Shown here: piece by piece, positions 15,823 to 24,741 of the stretch
How positions within the stretch are numbered: the first letter of the stretch is position 1
How the letters are laid out: the number at the start of each line of letters is the position of its first letter
Assembly (NCBI GenBank): GCA_964593925.1
Contig: CAZQKM010000013.1
Span: 1-51,778, forward strand
From: Oleidesulfovibrio sp964593925
GTDB taxonomy: Bacteria > Desulfobacterota > Desulfovibrionia > Desulfovibrionales > Desulfovibrionaceae
Direction of reading: 5' to 3'
Length of the DNA: 51,778 nucleotides
Program-made: the position numbers and the translations under genes
Notes under the pieces: generated by a model
What the model was told of the DNA's origin: nothing
What the model saw: the letters and a program-made list of their open reading frames with translations, nothing else
Databases searched by the model: none

Positions 15823-16443
15823 ATGAAAACGTATCGTGACCATTATTTTTTAAAGGCAAAGCGGGAACAGTACCCTGCAAGGTCTGTATATAAGCTCAAA
15901 GAGCTTGATAAGCGCTTCGGCATCTTGAAGCAAGGTATGCGTGTGCTTGATCTTGGAGCTGCTCCAGGCTCATGGTCGCTGGGTGCTTCGGAGAAAGTGG
16001 GACCGTCAGGACGGGTTTTGGCGGTGGATATCCAAGCCACTGAAACATCTTTTCCTGCCAATGTGACGTTCATGCAGGAAGATGTGTTTGACCGCTCAGA
16101 GACCTTTGAGCAGACATTGCGCTGTTGGGCTCCTTTTGACGTCGTAATCAGTGATATGGCTCCTAAAACAACAGGCCACAAGTTTACCGACCAGGCGCGT
16201 TCCGCCAACCTGTGTCTGGAGGCGCTTGCTGTGGCCGCTGCCTGCTTGGCAGTGAACGGCACCTTTGTCGTAAAAATATTCATGGGGCCGGATGTTGAGG
16301 CGTATGTAAAAGAGATGCGCACACTATTTTGCACGGTAAAATCATTTAAGCCCAAAAGTTCACGTGCTGAAAGCAAGGAAACATTTTATATCGGGCTTGG
16401 ATATAAAGGCCTACCACAAGATGGTATGAATGGACAGGACTAG
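15823..16443 (+). CDS. rlmE: 23S rRNA 2'-O-methyltransferase RlmE (FtsJ)
   Basis: This 206-aa Rossmann methyltransferase methylates U2552 of 23S rRNA from S-adenosylmethionine, late in 50S assembly. Signatures are RSVYKLKELDKRF (catalytic Lys), LDLGAAPGSWS (SAM loop), VISDMAPKTTG (catalytic Asp), VVKIFMG (Lys) and SRAESKETFYIG (Glu). The start MKTYRDHYFLKAKR fits the family; 15 upstream codons are dropped. Just after its stop a hairpin (ACACTAC/GTAGTGT, 16447-16474) without a T-run separates it from yebC. Confidence 0.94.
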   Translation: MKTYRDHYFLKAKREQYPARSVYKLKELDKRFGILKQGMRVLDLGAAPGSWSLGASEKVGPSGRVLAVDIQATETSFPANVTFMQEDVFDRSETFEQTLRCWAPFDVVISDMAPKTTGHKFTDQARSANLCLEALAVAAACLAVNGTFVVKIFMGPDVEAYVKEMRTLFCTVKSFKPKSSRAESKETFYIGLGYKGLPQDGMNGQD

Positions 16444-16446
16444 CCG

Positions 16447-16474
16447 ACACTACTGGGTAGACGCCGGGTAGTGT
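16447..16474 (+). repeat. inverted repeat between rlmE and yebC
   Basis: ACACTAC (16447-16453) pairs with GTAGTGT (16468-16474) across a 14-nt loop that contains a further GG/CC pairing. No T-tract follows, so it is not a standard intrinsic terminator; it may pause transcription or protect an mRNA end. Confidence 0.4.
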
Positions 16475-16511
16475 GGCAGAGAGAATTGTAGATAAGTTGT
16501 AAGGAGATCCC

Positions 16512-17258
16512 ATGGCCGGACATAGTAAGTGGAAGAATATCCAGCACCGTAAAGGACGTCAGGATGCAAAAAAATCCAAAGCCTTTACCAAGGTTGCCAA
16601 AGAGATCATCATTGCCGCCAAAGGGGGGGGGGACCCTGTGGCCAATAGTCGTTTGCGGGCAGCCATAGCTGCCGCCAAAGCCGTGAATCTGCCTAAAGAT
16701 AAAATTGAAACTGCTATCAAAAAAGGCACGGGAGAATTGGCAGGCGGAGAAATTTTTGAGTTGGTGTACGAGGGCTACGGTCCGGGTGGCATTGCGTTTT
16801 TGATTGAAGTCGCAACGGATAATAAAAATCGTACTGTTGCCGAAGTTCGTCATATCCTGACCAAGGCCGGCGGTTCCATGGGTGAAGCCGGGTGTGTGGG
16901 CTGGATGTTTGACAAAAAAGGAGTGCTGACTTTTGACAAAGAAAGCTGCGCCGAAGAGCAGCTCATGGAAATCGGCCTTGAGGCCGGCTGTGAGGATGTC
17001 ATTGACGAAGGTGATTCTTGGGCAGTGCATGTGGAACCCTCTGCCTTTGAAGAGGTAAAGGCAGCTTTTGACGAGGCGGGCGTTGTTGCAGAATCTGTAG
17101 AGCTTGCCAGTATTCCTCAGAATACCATTGAGGTAGATGTCGAAACAGGACAAAAGCTGTTGCGGCTTGTGGATGCACTGGAAGAGAATGACGATGTACA
17201 AAATGTCTTTGCCAACTTTGACTTGTCTGATGAAGCCTTGGCCAGCATGGAAGAGTAA
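16512..17258 (+). CDS. yebC: YebC/PmpR-family protein
   Basis: This 248-aa protein opens with the conserved MAGHSKWKNIQHRKGRQDAK segment and continues with the family core (GPGGIAFLIEVATDNKNRT, EGDSWAVHVEP). YebC proteins are described as DNA-binding regulators and, in more recent work, as ribosome-associated factors easing translation through difficult motifs. AAGGAG precedes the ATG. Its position directly upstream of ruvCAB is a widespread arrangement; co-transcription is likely, though a hairpin separates it from ruvC. Confidence 0.94.
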   Translation: MAGHSKWKNIQHRKGRQDAKKSKAFTKVAKEIIIAAKGGGDPVANSRLRAAIAAAKAVNLPKDKIETAIKKGTGELAGGEIFELVYEGYGPGGIAFLIEVATDNKNRTVAEVRHILTKAGGSMGEAGCVGWMFDKKGVLTFDKESCAEEQLMEIGLEAGCEDVIDEGDSWAVHVEPSAFEEVKAAFDEAGVVAESVELASIPQNTIEVDVETGQKLLRLVDALEENDDVQNVFANFDLSDEALASMEE

Positions 17259-17286
17259 TGGCTGGCAGAAATGCATGCCAACTGGG

Positions 17287-17314
17287 AGCCTTTGGGCCTG
17301 TGACGCCAAAGGCT
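17287..17314 (+). repeat. perfect 9-bp hairpin between yebC and ruvC
   Basis: AGCCTTTGG (17287-17295) pairs with CCAAAGGCT (17306-17314) around a 10-nt loop. It ends 12 nt before the ruvC start and is not followed by T residues. It may modulate ruvC translation or partly terminate the yebC transcript. Confidence 0.5.
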
Positions 17315-17326
17315 GTCGAGGGTTGT

Positions 17327-17830
17327 ATGTCTGCTGATGGTGTGACCGTCCTGGGTATTGACCCAGGTTCGCGGGTCACAGGCTGGGGTATCGTACGCGA
17401 GGTTTCCGGCGTGTTGTCTCTCGTGGATTGTGGTGCGGTACGTCCCAAGGGCGATGACTTTGCAGAGCGGCTGGGCACCATATACCATGACTTGCATACT
17501 ATACTTTGTCGCCATGCGCCCGACGAAGCTGCAGTGGAAAATGTGTTTACTGCAAAAAATGCGGCTTCTGCATTAAAGTTGGGCCAGGCGCGGGGTGCTG
17601 CCATTGCTGCCTGTTCGGCGTGCCACTTGCCTGTATTCAGCTATGCGCCTACAGAGATCAAAAAAACGTTGGTGGGTGTAGGCCGGGCCGAAAAGGAGCA
17701 GGTAAGCTTTATGGTCGCCCGTTTACTGGGCGTAAAAGGTGGTTGGGGTGCTGATACAGGTGATGCCCTTGCTGCTGCAGTCTGTCACCTCAATATGCGC
17801 AGATTCAGACGGCTTGTCTCACAGCGCTAG
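17327..17830 (+). CDS. ruvC: Holliday junction resolvase RuvC
   Basis: This 167-aa endonuclease cuts Holliday junctions with paired nicks. Acidic active-site residues are visible in LGIDPGSRVTGWG, AAVENVF and GADTGDALAAAVCH. Length is standard. I choose ATG 17327 because the preceding 23 codons of open frame contain the hairpin and have no family similarity. It is the first of the ruvC-ruvA-ruvB set; 168 bp separate it from ruvA. Confidence 0.94.
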   Translation: MSADGVTVLGIDPGSRVTGWGIVREVSGVLSLVDCGAVRPKGDDFAERLGTIYHDLHTILCRHAPDEAAVENVFTAKNAASALKLGQARGAAIAACSACHLPVFSYAPTEIKKTLVGVGRAEKEQVSFMVARLLGVKGGWGADTGDALAAAVCHLNMRRFRRLVSQR

Positions 17831-17998
17831 ATGTTTGCCACAGGAAAAGGCGGTCGGAAGCCCTTATTTGTAGAGCCGGAGTGTGTGGCCTACTGTACGA
17901 GAGGCGTGTCCGATGCTGTCTTGCAAGCCATATGGCTTTGGTGCAGGCAGAATATTTGATGAAGTAAAAGTCTGACATTGCCTTGATGGAGTTGCCAT

Positions 17999-18604
17999 AT
18001 GATCGCATATATTGAAGGGCGTGTGGCCGAAGTTACCGAGCACGCCTGTATTGTGGTAACGACAAGTAGTGTGGGGTATGAAGTGCATCTACCCTCACAT
18101 TTGCTTGCGCGTCTTCCAGAAAAAGGTGGCGTTGTTTCATTTTATATTTATACGGTGGTACGCGAAGATGCTTTGGAACTATATGGCTTTTCTGCCTGGG
18201 ATGAACGGCAGACGTTTTTAGTATTGCTTTCCATCTCCAAGGTGGGGGCCAAGACAGCGCTTGCCGTGTTATCGCTGTATCGCCCGGATGATTTACGCCG
18301 TATTGTGATCGAAGACGATTTGCTTGCCTTGACCCGTGTAACAGGCATAGGAAAAAAAAGCGCTCAGCACATTTTGCTGGAGCTTAAGTATAAATTGAAG
18401 TCAGAGGCTCTGCCCGCTTCTGCAGGTCTTGCCCCCGAGGCACCCGCTAGTGTGCTGAGAGACGCAGTGCAGGGGTTGGGCAATCTGGGCTATGCCGAAG
18501 AAGAGGCAGCCCCGGTGCTGAAGGCTGTATTACAGGATGACCCTGATCTGAATGTGGCAGAAGCCCTGCGCGCTGCACTGAAAGCTCTTGCAAAGGCCCG
18601 CTGA
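17999..18604 (+). CDS. ruvA: Holliday junction DNA helicase RuvA
   Basis: This 201-aa protein binds four-way junctions as a tetramer and loads RuvB. The N-terminal OB-fold starts MIAYIEGRVAEV, two helix-hairpin-helix motifs follow (SISKVGAKTALAVLS and VTGIGKKSAQHILLEL), and the C-terminal domain III (about 150-201, LGNLGYAEEEA) contacts RuvB. It overlaps the first base of ruvB (18604), so translation is coupled. Confidence 0.95.
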   Translation: MIAYIEGRVAEVTEHACIVVTTSSVGYEVHLPSHLLARLPEKGGVVSFYIYTVVREDALELYGFSAWDERQTFLVLLSISKVGAKTALAVLSLYRPDDLRRIVIEDDLLALTRVTGIGKKSAQHILLELKYKLKSEALPASAGLAPEAPASVLRDAVQGLGNLGYAEEEAAPVLKAVLQDDPDLNVAEALRAALKALAKAR

Positions 18605-19566
18605 TGATTGAACTTGAATGTGCTGACGATTCCATACGCCCAAGAACGTTGGACGATTTTATCGGGCAGGAAGACCTGCGTGCCAATTTGCGGGTGTACC
18701 TGCAGGCTGCCCAGGGGCGTGGCCAGGCCATGGACCATACGCTTTTTTATGGTAACCCCGGGCTTGGAAAAACCACGCTTGCACAAATCATGGCTTCTGA
18801 AATGGGAGTAAGCATGGTGTGCACCTCAGGGCCTGTGCTGGAACGTAGTGGCGATCTTGCAGCCATTTTGACAAATCTTGGCAGGGGAGACTTACTTTTT
18901 GTGGATGAAATTCACAGAATGCCTCCTGCCGTAGAAGAAGTATTATATCCTGCCCTAGAGGATTTCAAACTGGACTTGGTCATCGGGCAGGGGCCAGGTG
19001 CCCGTACCGTAAAGATCGATCTTGAGCCTTTTACTTTGGTGGGTGCCACAACCCGCATTGGACTGCTTTCTTCACCGTTACGCGATCGTTTTGGCATTAT
19101 CAGTCGACTGGAGTTTTATGCCCCAGCAGAACTTGCGGCCATTGTTACGCGGACGGCAGGTATTCTTGGGGTACCGCTGGATGGAGAAGGGGCGCTTGAG
19201 ATAGGTCGCAGATCGCGGGGAACACCACGCATTGCCAATAGGTTGTTACGGCGTGTACGGGATTTTGTGGCGGTGCAAGGTGCCGGAACTGTAACCGCTG
19301 CTCTGGCATCTGATGCACTGGCTAGAATGGATGTTGACGAGCAGGGGTTGGACCAGATGGACCGCAAGTTGCTTTCTGTCTTGATTGAACATTTTGCGGG
19401 GGGGCCCGTAGGGGTAAAAACACTTGCAGTGGCCTGCTCAGAAGAAGTTAGAACAATAGAAGATATTTATGAGCCATATCTGATCCAGTGCGGCTTTTTG
19501 AAACGGACCTCCCGTGGTCGCGTGGCCACGGCCAAGGCGTACCGCCACATGAATCTGCTTGCCTGA
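18604..19566 (+). CDS. ruvB: Holliday junction branch migration ATPase RuvB
   Basis: This 320-aa AAA+ motor drives branch migration with RuvA. Walker A is NPGLGKTTLAQ, Walker B FVDEIHRM, sensor 1 GATTRIGLLSSPLRDRFG with the arginine finger, and the C-terminal winged helix contains QCGFLKRTSRGRVAT. The N-terminus is somewhat shorter than in many RuvB proteins (usually 330-350 aa) but the core RPRTLDDFIGQ is intact. Confidence 0.95.
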   Translation: MIELECADDSIRPRTLDDFIGQEDLRANLRVYLQAAQGRGQAMDHTLFYGNPGLGKTTLAQIMASEMGVSMVCTSGPVLERSGDLAAILTNLGRGDLLFVDEIHRMPPAVEEVLYPALEDFKLDLVIGQGPGARTVKIDLEPFTLVGATTRIGLLSSPLRDRFGIISRLEFYAPAELAAIVTRTAGILGVPLDGEGALEIGRRSRGTPRIANRLLRRVRDFVAVQGAGTVTAALASDALARMDVDEQGLDQMDRKLLSVLIEHFAGGPVGVKTLAVACSEEVRTIEDIYEPYLIQCGFLKRTSRGRVATAKAYRHMNLLA

Positions 19567-19630
19567 TTTTTTGTACACATAATACATTAACTCGCCTGCC
19601 GTGCAGGTGCAAAGACCGGATGGTTTGCCT

Positions 19631-20377
19631 ATGTCCACCATACAGTGCCGTGTGGAGTTGCTTACCTGCACTCCTGACCCGCTTTCTCTTATCTATGCCG
19701 CATTTCGGCAATGTTACCATGCTGGCTTTGTGGCTGATATGTGGCCCCGCTTGCTTGCAGGGGATATAGAAAAACAGAAGCAGGCCGACTTTGTGACCCA
19801 GATACTTGAATCCGGGCATACCAGTCCTGTGGAGCATGTGTGTTTTACTTTTGCAGTAGAGGGCATCTCGCGTGCACTGACTCATCAACTGGTACGTCAT
19901 CGGCTTGCCTCTTATTCTCAGCAAAGCCAACGCTATGTGGATGGTAGTAGGTTTTCTTATATTATGCCGCCCGCCATTGCCCGTAATCAGGCAGCACGGC
20001 AACGTTTTGAGGCGTTTATGGAAGAAGTTGGTAATGCATATCGTGATTTGAAGGCCATTTTGGAGCAAGAAGGGCGCAAAGGAACAAAAGCCAATGAGGA
20101 TGCGCGCTTTGTATTGCCGCAGGCTGCAGAATCAAAAATCGTGCTGACCATGAACTGCCGTACCTTGTTGCATTTTTTTGAAGAACGCTGCTGTCTGCGA
20201 GCTCAGTGGGAGATTCGCAATATGGCTAATATGATGTTAAACTGCTGTCGTGAAAGGCTTTCTGTTATTTTTCAACATGCCGGGCCCAAGTGTGAACGGT
20301 TAGGCTATTGTCCAGAAGGAGAGCGTTTCACCTGTGGGCGCTACCCCGTGCGCGGAGTTTCTGACGCCTCATCTTGA
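19631..20377 (+). CDS. thyX: FAD-dependent thymidylate synthase ThyX
   Basis: This 248-aa flavin-dependent enzyme methylates dUMP to dTMP using methylenetetrahydrofolate and NADPH. The ThyX signature RHRxxSxxxxSxRY is exact (RHRLASYSQQSQRY), with GHTSPVEHV upstream and the C-terminal RNMANMMLNCC helix. The start MSTIQCRVELL is preferred over a GTG ten codons upstream; neither has a strong ribosome-binding site. It sits between ruvB and dnaA. Confidence 0.93.
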   Translation: MSTIQCRVELLTCTPDPLSLIYAAFRQCYHAGFVADMWPRLLAGDIEKQKQADFVTQILESGHTSPVEHVCFTFAVEGISRALTHQLVRHRLASYSQQSQRYVDGSRFSYIMPPAIARNQAARQRFEAFMEEVGNAYRDLKAILEQEGRKGTKANEDARFVLPQAAESKIVLTMNCRTLLHFFEERCCLRAQWEIRNMANMMLNCCRERLSVIFQHAGPKCERLGYCPEGERFTCGRYPVRGVSDASS

Positions 20378-20728
20378 GGGCACGGTCAGGGAATGGAGTC
20401 GTATAGTTTGCAAGCAAAAAAATATTTTGCCGGATATAAAGTATCTGCCGGAAAAAAGAGTTTTTTTGAGTAATAAGTGGTAAATTGCTTTTTGTTGCTG
20501 TGGAAAACTTTTTCAACATATTGTGGAAAAATGGGTGAAAACCCTTGGTATAACCTCTGCAAAGCATGCTTTCCTCAGATCCCGCAACGACAGTCACATC
20601 CCATTTTTTGCCATTGATTTCAGTGTGGTGTTTTCCCTCCGACCTTGGGAAAAATATTGTCCGGATTTTGGGCGATACCTGATTTTCGATCCTTGTCGCA
20701 ATGTCCGATAGAACGTATTTACCCCCTC
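20378..20728 (+). promoter_or_regulatory. dnaA upstream region with two DnaA boxes
   Basis: This 351-bp AT-rich interval contains two copies of TGTGGAAAA (20499-20507 and 20522-20530), each one mismatch from the DnaA box on the opposite strand (TTTTCCACA against TTATCCACA). The second overlaps where the -35 of a TATAAC (20549-20554) should lie, suggesting autoregulation. A-T-rich runs at 20416-20470 could unwind easily. A small GGGT-GAAA-ACCC hairpin lies between. I cannot tell from two boxes whether this is an origin or only a dnaA promoter. Confidence 0.55.
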
Positions 20729-22114
20729 ATGACATCTAGTTGGATAGAAATTCAAGATACGCTTCGTAAGACCTTGAACTCCGGTCTTTTCAGGCTTTGG
20801 ATCAAGCCGCTTGTCGCCAAGCAGGTTGATGGCGGTATTTGTCTGATTGCGCCTAACGCTTTTGTGGCTGATTGGGTGCGTGGCAGAATGATGCAGGATA
20901 TTGAAAAGGCGGCTGGTGCTGTTTTGGGGGGTGTTCCACGTATTACTGTCACTGTTTCGGATGAGCCGAAACAGGCACCTGAAGCTATAATGCCAGTCTC
21001 GCATTATCGAGAGACCTCTGCTGTCGCAAATACTTCCGGGCAGATGGGGTTGCCCCTGACCCATATGGTTCCCCAGACAAGGGCTGTAAAATGGCTGCAC
21101 AGCTTTGAGGATTTTGTGGTGGGACCTTGCAATCAGATGGCTTTTGCCGCGTCGCAGGATATCTGCCGAGAGTCTTTTTGCAGTGACACACTTTTTTTGA
21201 GCTCTGAGCCGGGGCTCGGTAAAACGCATCTGCTACATGCCGTGGGCCAACAGTTGTGTGCCCTTAGTAATCGTGCGCAGCCGCAAGTGGAATACCTGAC
21301 AGCCGAAGAATTTGCCACGCGTCTCATCTGTGCACTTAAAGCCAGGGAAGTGGAGCGTTTTAAAGCGCGCTATCGTGATGTGGATGTGCTGCTGCTTGAT
21401 GATGTGCATTTTTTGCAGGGTAAACAGCGCATGCAGGATGAGGTGCTTTCGACTGTTAAGGCCCTGCAATCTCGCGGTGCCAAGGTACTTTTTTCCAGTT
21501 CGTTTGCCCCTAGAGATCTGGACGACCTTGATTCTCAGCTTACTTCACGTTTTTGTTCAGGGTTGTTGGCTATTATTGAAAAGCCTACCCTTGAGACCCG
21601 TAAGCAGATTTTGCGCGAAAAAGCCCGGACACATCATGCCCATCTGCCAGAAGAGGTAACCGAGTTACTGGCAGGTAATCTACGTGCTGATGTGCGGCAA
21701 ATTGAAAGTTGTCTGCGTAATCTGATACTTAAAGCGCGTCTTTTGAATCAGCAGATCAACACGCAAATGGCCTGGGAGGTCATTGGACATTATGCCGCCA
21801 CCGGAACAGTACTGAGCTTGGATTCCATTATTCGCCGTATTTGTGGCGGTTTTGCTGTTTCCAAAGATCAGCTGCAGTCCAAAAGCCGCCGCCGTGAACT
21901 GGTAACTGCCCGTAATACAGCTTTTTTTCTTGCTCGTAAGCACACAGACCTTTCATTGGAAGAAATAGGCAAGCGGTTTAATCGTAAGCATTCTACAGTC
22001 ATCAAAGGTATTATGAATATTGAGCGTGAAATGAACAGGGAAACACCGCTGGGCAGGCAGGTTGTCAATACTGTACGTTTGATTGAGCGGGGTGGACAAC
22101 AGCAGACATCATAA
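20729..22114 (+). CDS. dnaA: chromosomal replication initiator protein DnaA
   Basis: This 461-aa protein has all four DnaA domains: the N-terminal helicase-interaction domain (1-75), a linker, the AAA+ core with EPGLGKTHLLHA (Walker A) and VLLLDDVHFL (Walker B), and the C-terminal DNA-binding domain with LSLEEIGKRFNRKHSTVIKG, the DnaA signature helix-turn-helix. The start MTSSWIEIQDTL fits domain I; 28 upstream codons do not. dnaN, recF and gyrB are absent: neighbours are thyX and an XRE-cupin gene. Some Desulfovibrio carry a second dnaA away from dnaN; this could be that paralogue. A strong terminator follows. Confidence 0.93.
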   Translation: MTSSWIEIQDTLRKTLNSGLFRLWIKPLVAKQVDGGICLIAPNAFVADWVRGRMMQDIEKAAGAVLGGVPRITVTVSDEPKQAPEAIMPVSHYRETSAVANTSGQMGLPLTHMVPQTRAVKWLHSFEDFVVGPCNQMAFAASQDICRESFCSDTLFLSSEPGLGKTHLLHAVGQQLCALSNRAQPQVEYLTAEEFATRLICALKAREVERFKARYRDVDVLLLDDVHFLQGKQRMQDEVLSTVKALQSRGAKVLFSSSFAPRDLDDLDSQLTSRFCSGLLAIIEKPTLETRKQILREKARTHHAHLPEEVTELLAGNLRADVRQIESCLRNLILKARLLNQQINTQMAWEVIGHYAATGTVLSLDSIIRRICGGFAVSKDQLQSKSRRRELVTARNTAFFLARKHTDLSLEEIGKRFNRKHSTVIKGIMNIEREMNRETPLGRQVVNTVRLIERGGQQQTS

Positions 22115-22159
22115 GGTGTAGCATGCTGGTCGATGCTCTTTGGAGAATTACGTTGTCAT

Positions 22160-22212
22160 GATGCAAAAGGTGCGAGCTGTTGGGTCGTATCTTTTGCATC
22201 TGTATTTTTTTG
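22160..22212 (+). terminator. intrinsic terminator after dnaA
   Basis: GATGCAAAAG (22160-22169) and CTTTTGCATC (22191-22200) form a perfect 10-bp stem with a 21-nt loop, followed by TGTATTTTTTT. Confidence 0.75.
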
Positions 22213-22231
22213 GGGGGCCACCTCAGGCTTG

Positions 22232-22261
22232 TTGTCTCCTGCTTGCATAGAATGATATATT
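22232..22261 (+). promoter_or_regulatory. possible promoter of the XRE-cupin gene
   Basis: TTGTCT (22232-22237) and TATATT (22256-22261) are separated by 18 bp, downstream of the dnaA terminator. The predicted start, near 22268, leaves a leader of about 68 nt. Confidence 0.4.
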
Positions 22262-22335
22262 TACGATAGTGAACAGAGTTCAGACACTGCTATTTTTGGT
22301 AGCCCGTGTTTGTGAAGCCGCCCCAGGGAGGAAAG

Positions 22336-22902
22336 ATGACTAGTAATCCATTACCGCCGCCGCATAAGGAAATTGCGCCGCGCTTGCTTGGCCTGCGAGA
22401 AGCTGTGGGCTTTTCCATAGAGGAGCTTGCAGCCAAGGTTGGAGTGACGTCTGATGTGGTGTACACGTATGAGCAGGGTGAGACAGAAATTCCTGTGAGT
22501 TATCTTGCTGATGTTGCGCGTGCTTGTGGTGTTGATTTGACAGCACTTGTTTCCGGCAATGACGCGTATCTGCATACCTATACTCTTGTGCGCAAGGACC
22601 AGGGGCTGGCAGTGAAACGCCGCAAGGACTATGACTATCAAAACCTTGCAGCCCGCCTTACCGGACGTTGCATGGAGCCTTTTTTGGTGCGTGTTCCACA
22701 TAAAGAAGAGGATGCACTCTCCTGGAATGTCCATAACGGTCAGGAATTTATCTATATGTTGGAAGGTAGGCTTGAGCTATGGCTTGATAGTAAACGTATC
22801 GTACTTGAGCCCGGCGATTCTGTGTACTTTGAATCGCGTACCCCTCATGCGTTACGAGGGCTGGATGGGCAGGACGCAGTATTTCTGGACGTAATAAGCT
22901 GA
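22336..22902 (+). CDS. XRE-family regulator with cupin domain
   Basis: This 188-aa protein joins an N-terminal helix-turn-helix of the lambda-repressor type (about 18-70, LREAVGFSIEELAAKVGVTS) to a C-terminal cupin (about 110-185, HNGQEFIYMLEGRLELWL and LEPGDSVYFESRTPHALRG), which would sense a small ligand. GGGAGG lies 7 nt before the ATG. It is followed in the same direction by an acyl-CoA synthetase, a common pairing in which the regulator controls the neighbouring CoA-ligase; the ligand, perhaps an acyl-CoA, is unknown. Confidence 0.9.
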   Translation: MTSNPLPPPHKEIAPRLLGLREAVGFSIEELAAKVGVTSDVVYTYEQGETEIPVSYLADVARACGVDLTALVSGNDAYLHTYTLVRKDQGLAVKRRKDYDYQNLAARLTGRCMEPFLVRVPHKEEDALSWNVHNGQEFIYMLEGRLELWLDSKRIVLEPGDSVYFESRTPHALRGLDGQDAVFLDVIS

Positions 22903-23020
22903 TGACGGACGTGTGTGAGCGGCTTTAGAGCGGTAGCTGTGTCGTGTTTTTTGCGTAAGGATGTAACAGGCGGCGTAAGTCGTGTACAAAACGGAATATG
23001 CTGGAAGATAAGGGCGTTAG

Positions 23021-24670
23021 ATGATGAAAAAAATAGCCACTGCCAATTATGAGGAGTTTTGCAGGGATTTTGCTCTGGAAATTCCTGACAATTTTAATTT
23101 TGTCTATGATGTGCTGGATGTGTTGGCAGAAAAGGACCCTGACAGGTTGGCTATTGTACACGTGGATGATTGTGGCACTCGACGTGAGTTTTCTCATGCC
23201 TGGCTTTTGGATGCTTCAAGTAGATTGGCCAACGCCCTGCAACAGCGCGGTTTGGGTAAGGGTGACCGCGTGATGCTGGTACTATATCGTAGTATTGAGT
23301 TTTGGATAAGTATGCTGGCGCTCCATCGTCTGGGTGCTGTGGCAGTACCTTCTCCAGCACAGTTGACCGCCAAGGACATTGCGTTTCGTGTTAATCGTGC
23401 GCAGATTCGTGGTATGATTGTGGAGCCTTCGGTGACACAGCGGGTGGAGGAGGCGAGAGCGCAGATAGAGAATCTGCATGTCTTGGTGCAGTCGGGGGAT
23501 GCATCCCTGCCTGAGGGATGGGTTGATTTTCATGCAATTCTGGATGCGGCGCCTGCTTCATTTTCGCGTCCTGTGGCTTCTGCGGGCGGTAATGATCCTT
23601 TGCTGATATTTTTTTCATCTGGCACTACTGGCATGCCCAAAATGGTGGAACACTGCCACACCTATCCGCTGGGACATTATTTGACCGGCGCATATTGGCA
23701 TGACCTTGAACCCGGAGACTTGCACCTTACCTTGGCCGATACTGGGTGGGGTAAGGCGGTGTGGGGTAAATTTTATGGCCAGTGGATGGCTGGTGCCGCT
23801 GTGTTTGTGTATGATTTTCGTGGTAAATTTGAGCCTGCAACATTATTGCGTGTCATAGCAGAAAATAAGATAACCACGTTTTGTGCACCGCCCACCGTAT
23901 ACCGGTTTCTTATCCGCGAAGACCTGTCCGGCTATGATCTTTCTGCTTTGCGCCATTGTACCACGGCCGGTGAACTGCTGAATAAAAGCGTCTATGACGA
24001 TTGGATGGCGATAACCGGATTGCCTATTTACGAAGGCTACGGCCAGACAGAAAGCACCTTGCAAGTGGCTACATTCCGCAATATGGAGCCCAAACCAGGA
24101 TCCATTGGCAAACCTGTGCCGGGTTGGGATGTGGTGCTTAAAGATGGACGCGGTGAAATTTGTCCGCCAGGTGAAGAGGGCGAAATTTGTGTCTGTATTG
24201 CAAAAGGAGCTCCGGTGGGGTTGTTTACAGGCTATTTGGATGAGCCTGAAAAAACGGCCTCAGTTATGTATGACGGCTACTATCACACCGGCGACAAAGC
24301 TTGGATGGATGAGGACGGGTATTTATGGTTTTTGGGCAGGGTGGACGACCTGATCAAAAGTTCTGGATACCGCATAGGGCCTTTTGAAGTAGAGTCAGCG
24401 CTTGTTTCACACCCTGCGGTGGTAGAGGCTGCGGTGACTGGTGTGCCTGATCCGTTGCGTGGCCAGGTGGTGAAGGCCACGGTAGTTGTGGCAGCAGGGT
24501 ATACTCCGGATGAGGAGCTGACCCGGGTATTGCAGACCCATGTGAAACGCGTGACAGCACCCTATAAGTACCCCCGTATTATTGAATATGTGGCAGAACT
24601 ACCCAAAACCATCAGCGGCAAGATTAAACGCGCAGAAATTCGCCGTCGTGATGAACAGGCATCTTGCTGA
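23021..24670 (+). CDS. AMP-forming acyl-CoA synthetase
   Basis: This 549-aa ANL-superfamily enzyme activates a carboxylic acid to acyl-AMP and then acyl-CoA. Motifs in order are SSGTTGMPKMVEH (P-loop), GYGQTEST (A5), YHTGDKAWMDEDGYLWFLGR (A7), DDLIKSSGYRIGPFEVES (hinge) and the catalytic Lys in TISGKIKR near the C-terminus. It is closest in style to medium-chain acyl-CoA synthetases rather than acetate-specific Acs, but substrate cannot be fixed by eye. AAGG precedes the ATG by 7 nt. Probably controlled by the XRE-cupin gene 118 bp upstream. Confidence 0.9.
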   Translation: MMKKIATANYEEFCRDFALEIPDNFNFVYDVLDVLAEKDPDRLAIVHVDDCGTRREFSHAWLLDASSRLANALQQRGLGKGDRVMLVLYRSIEFWISMLALHRLGAVAVPSPAQLTAKDIAFRVNRAQIRGMIVEPSVTQRVEEARAQIENLHVLVQSGDASLPEGWVDFHAILDAAPASFSRPVASAGGNDPLLIFFSSGTTGMPKMVEHCHTYPLGHYLTGAYWHDLEPGDLHLTLADTGWGKAVWGKFYGQWMAGAAVFVYDFRGKFEPATLLRVIAENKITTFCAPPTVYRFLIREDLSGYDLSALRHCTTAGELLNKSVYDDWMAITGLPIYEGYGQTESTLQVATFRNMEPKPGSIGKPVPGWDVVLKDGRGEICPPGEEGEICVCIAKGAPVGLFTGYLDEPEKTASVMYDGYYHTGDKAWMDEDGYLWFLGRVDDLIKSSGYRIGPFEVESALVSHPAVVEAAVTGVPDPLRGQVVKATVVVAAGYTPDEELTRVLQTHVKRVTAPYKYPRIIEYVAELPKTISGKIKRAEIRRRDEQASC

Positions 24671-24741
24671 CAGTCAGAGCAATACGCGGGTTTTGCTCAA
24701 TGCTCATGCAGCTTTGGGGTTCATAAAAGAGGGGCTCTGAT

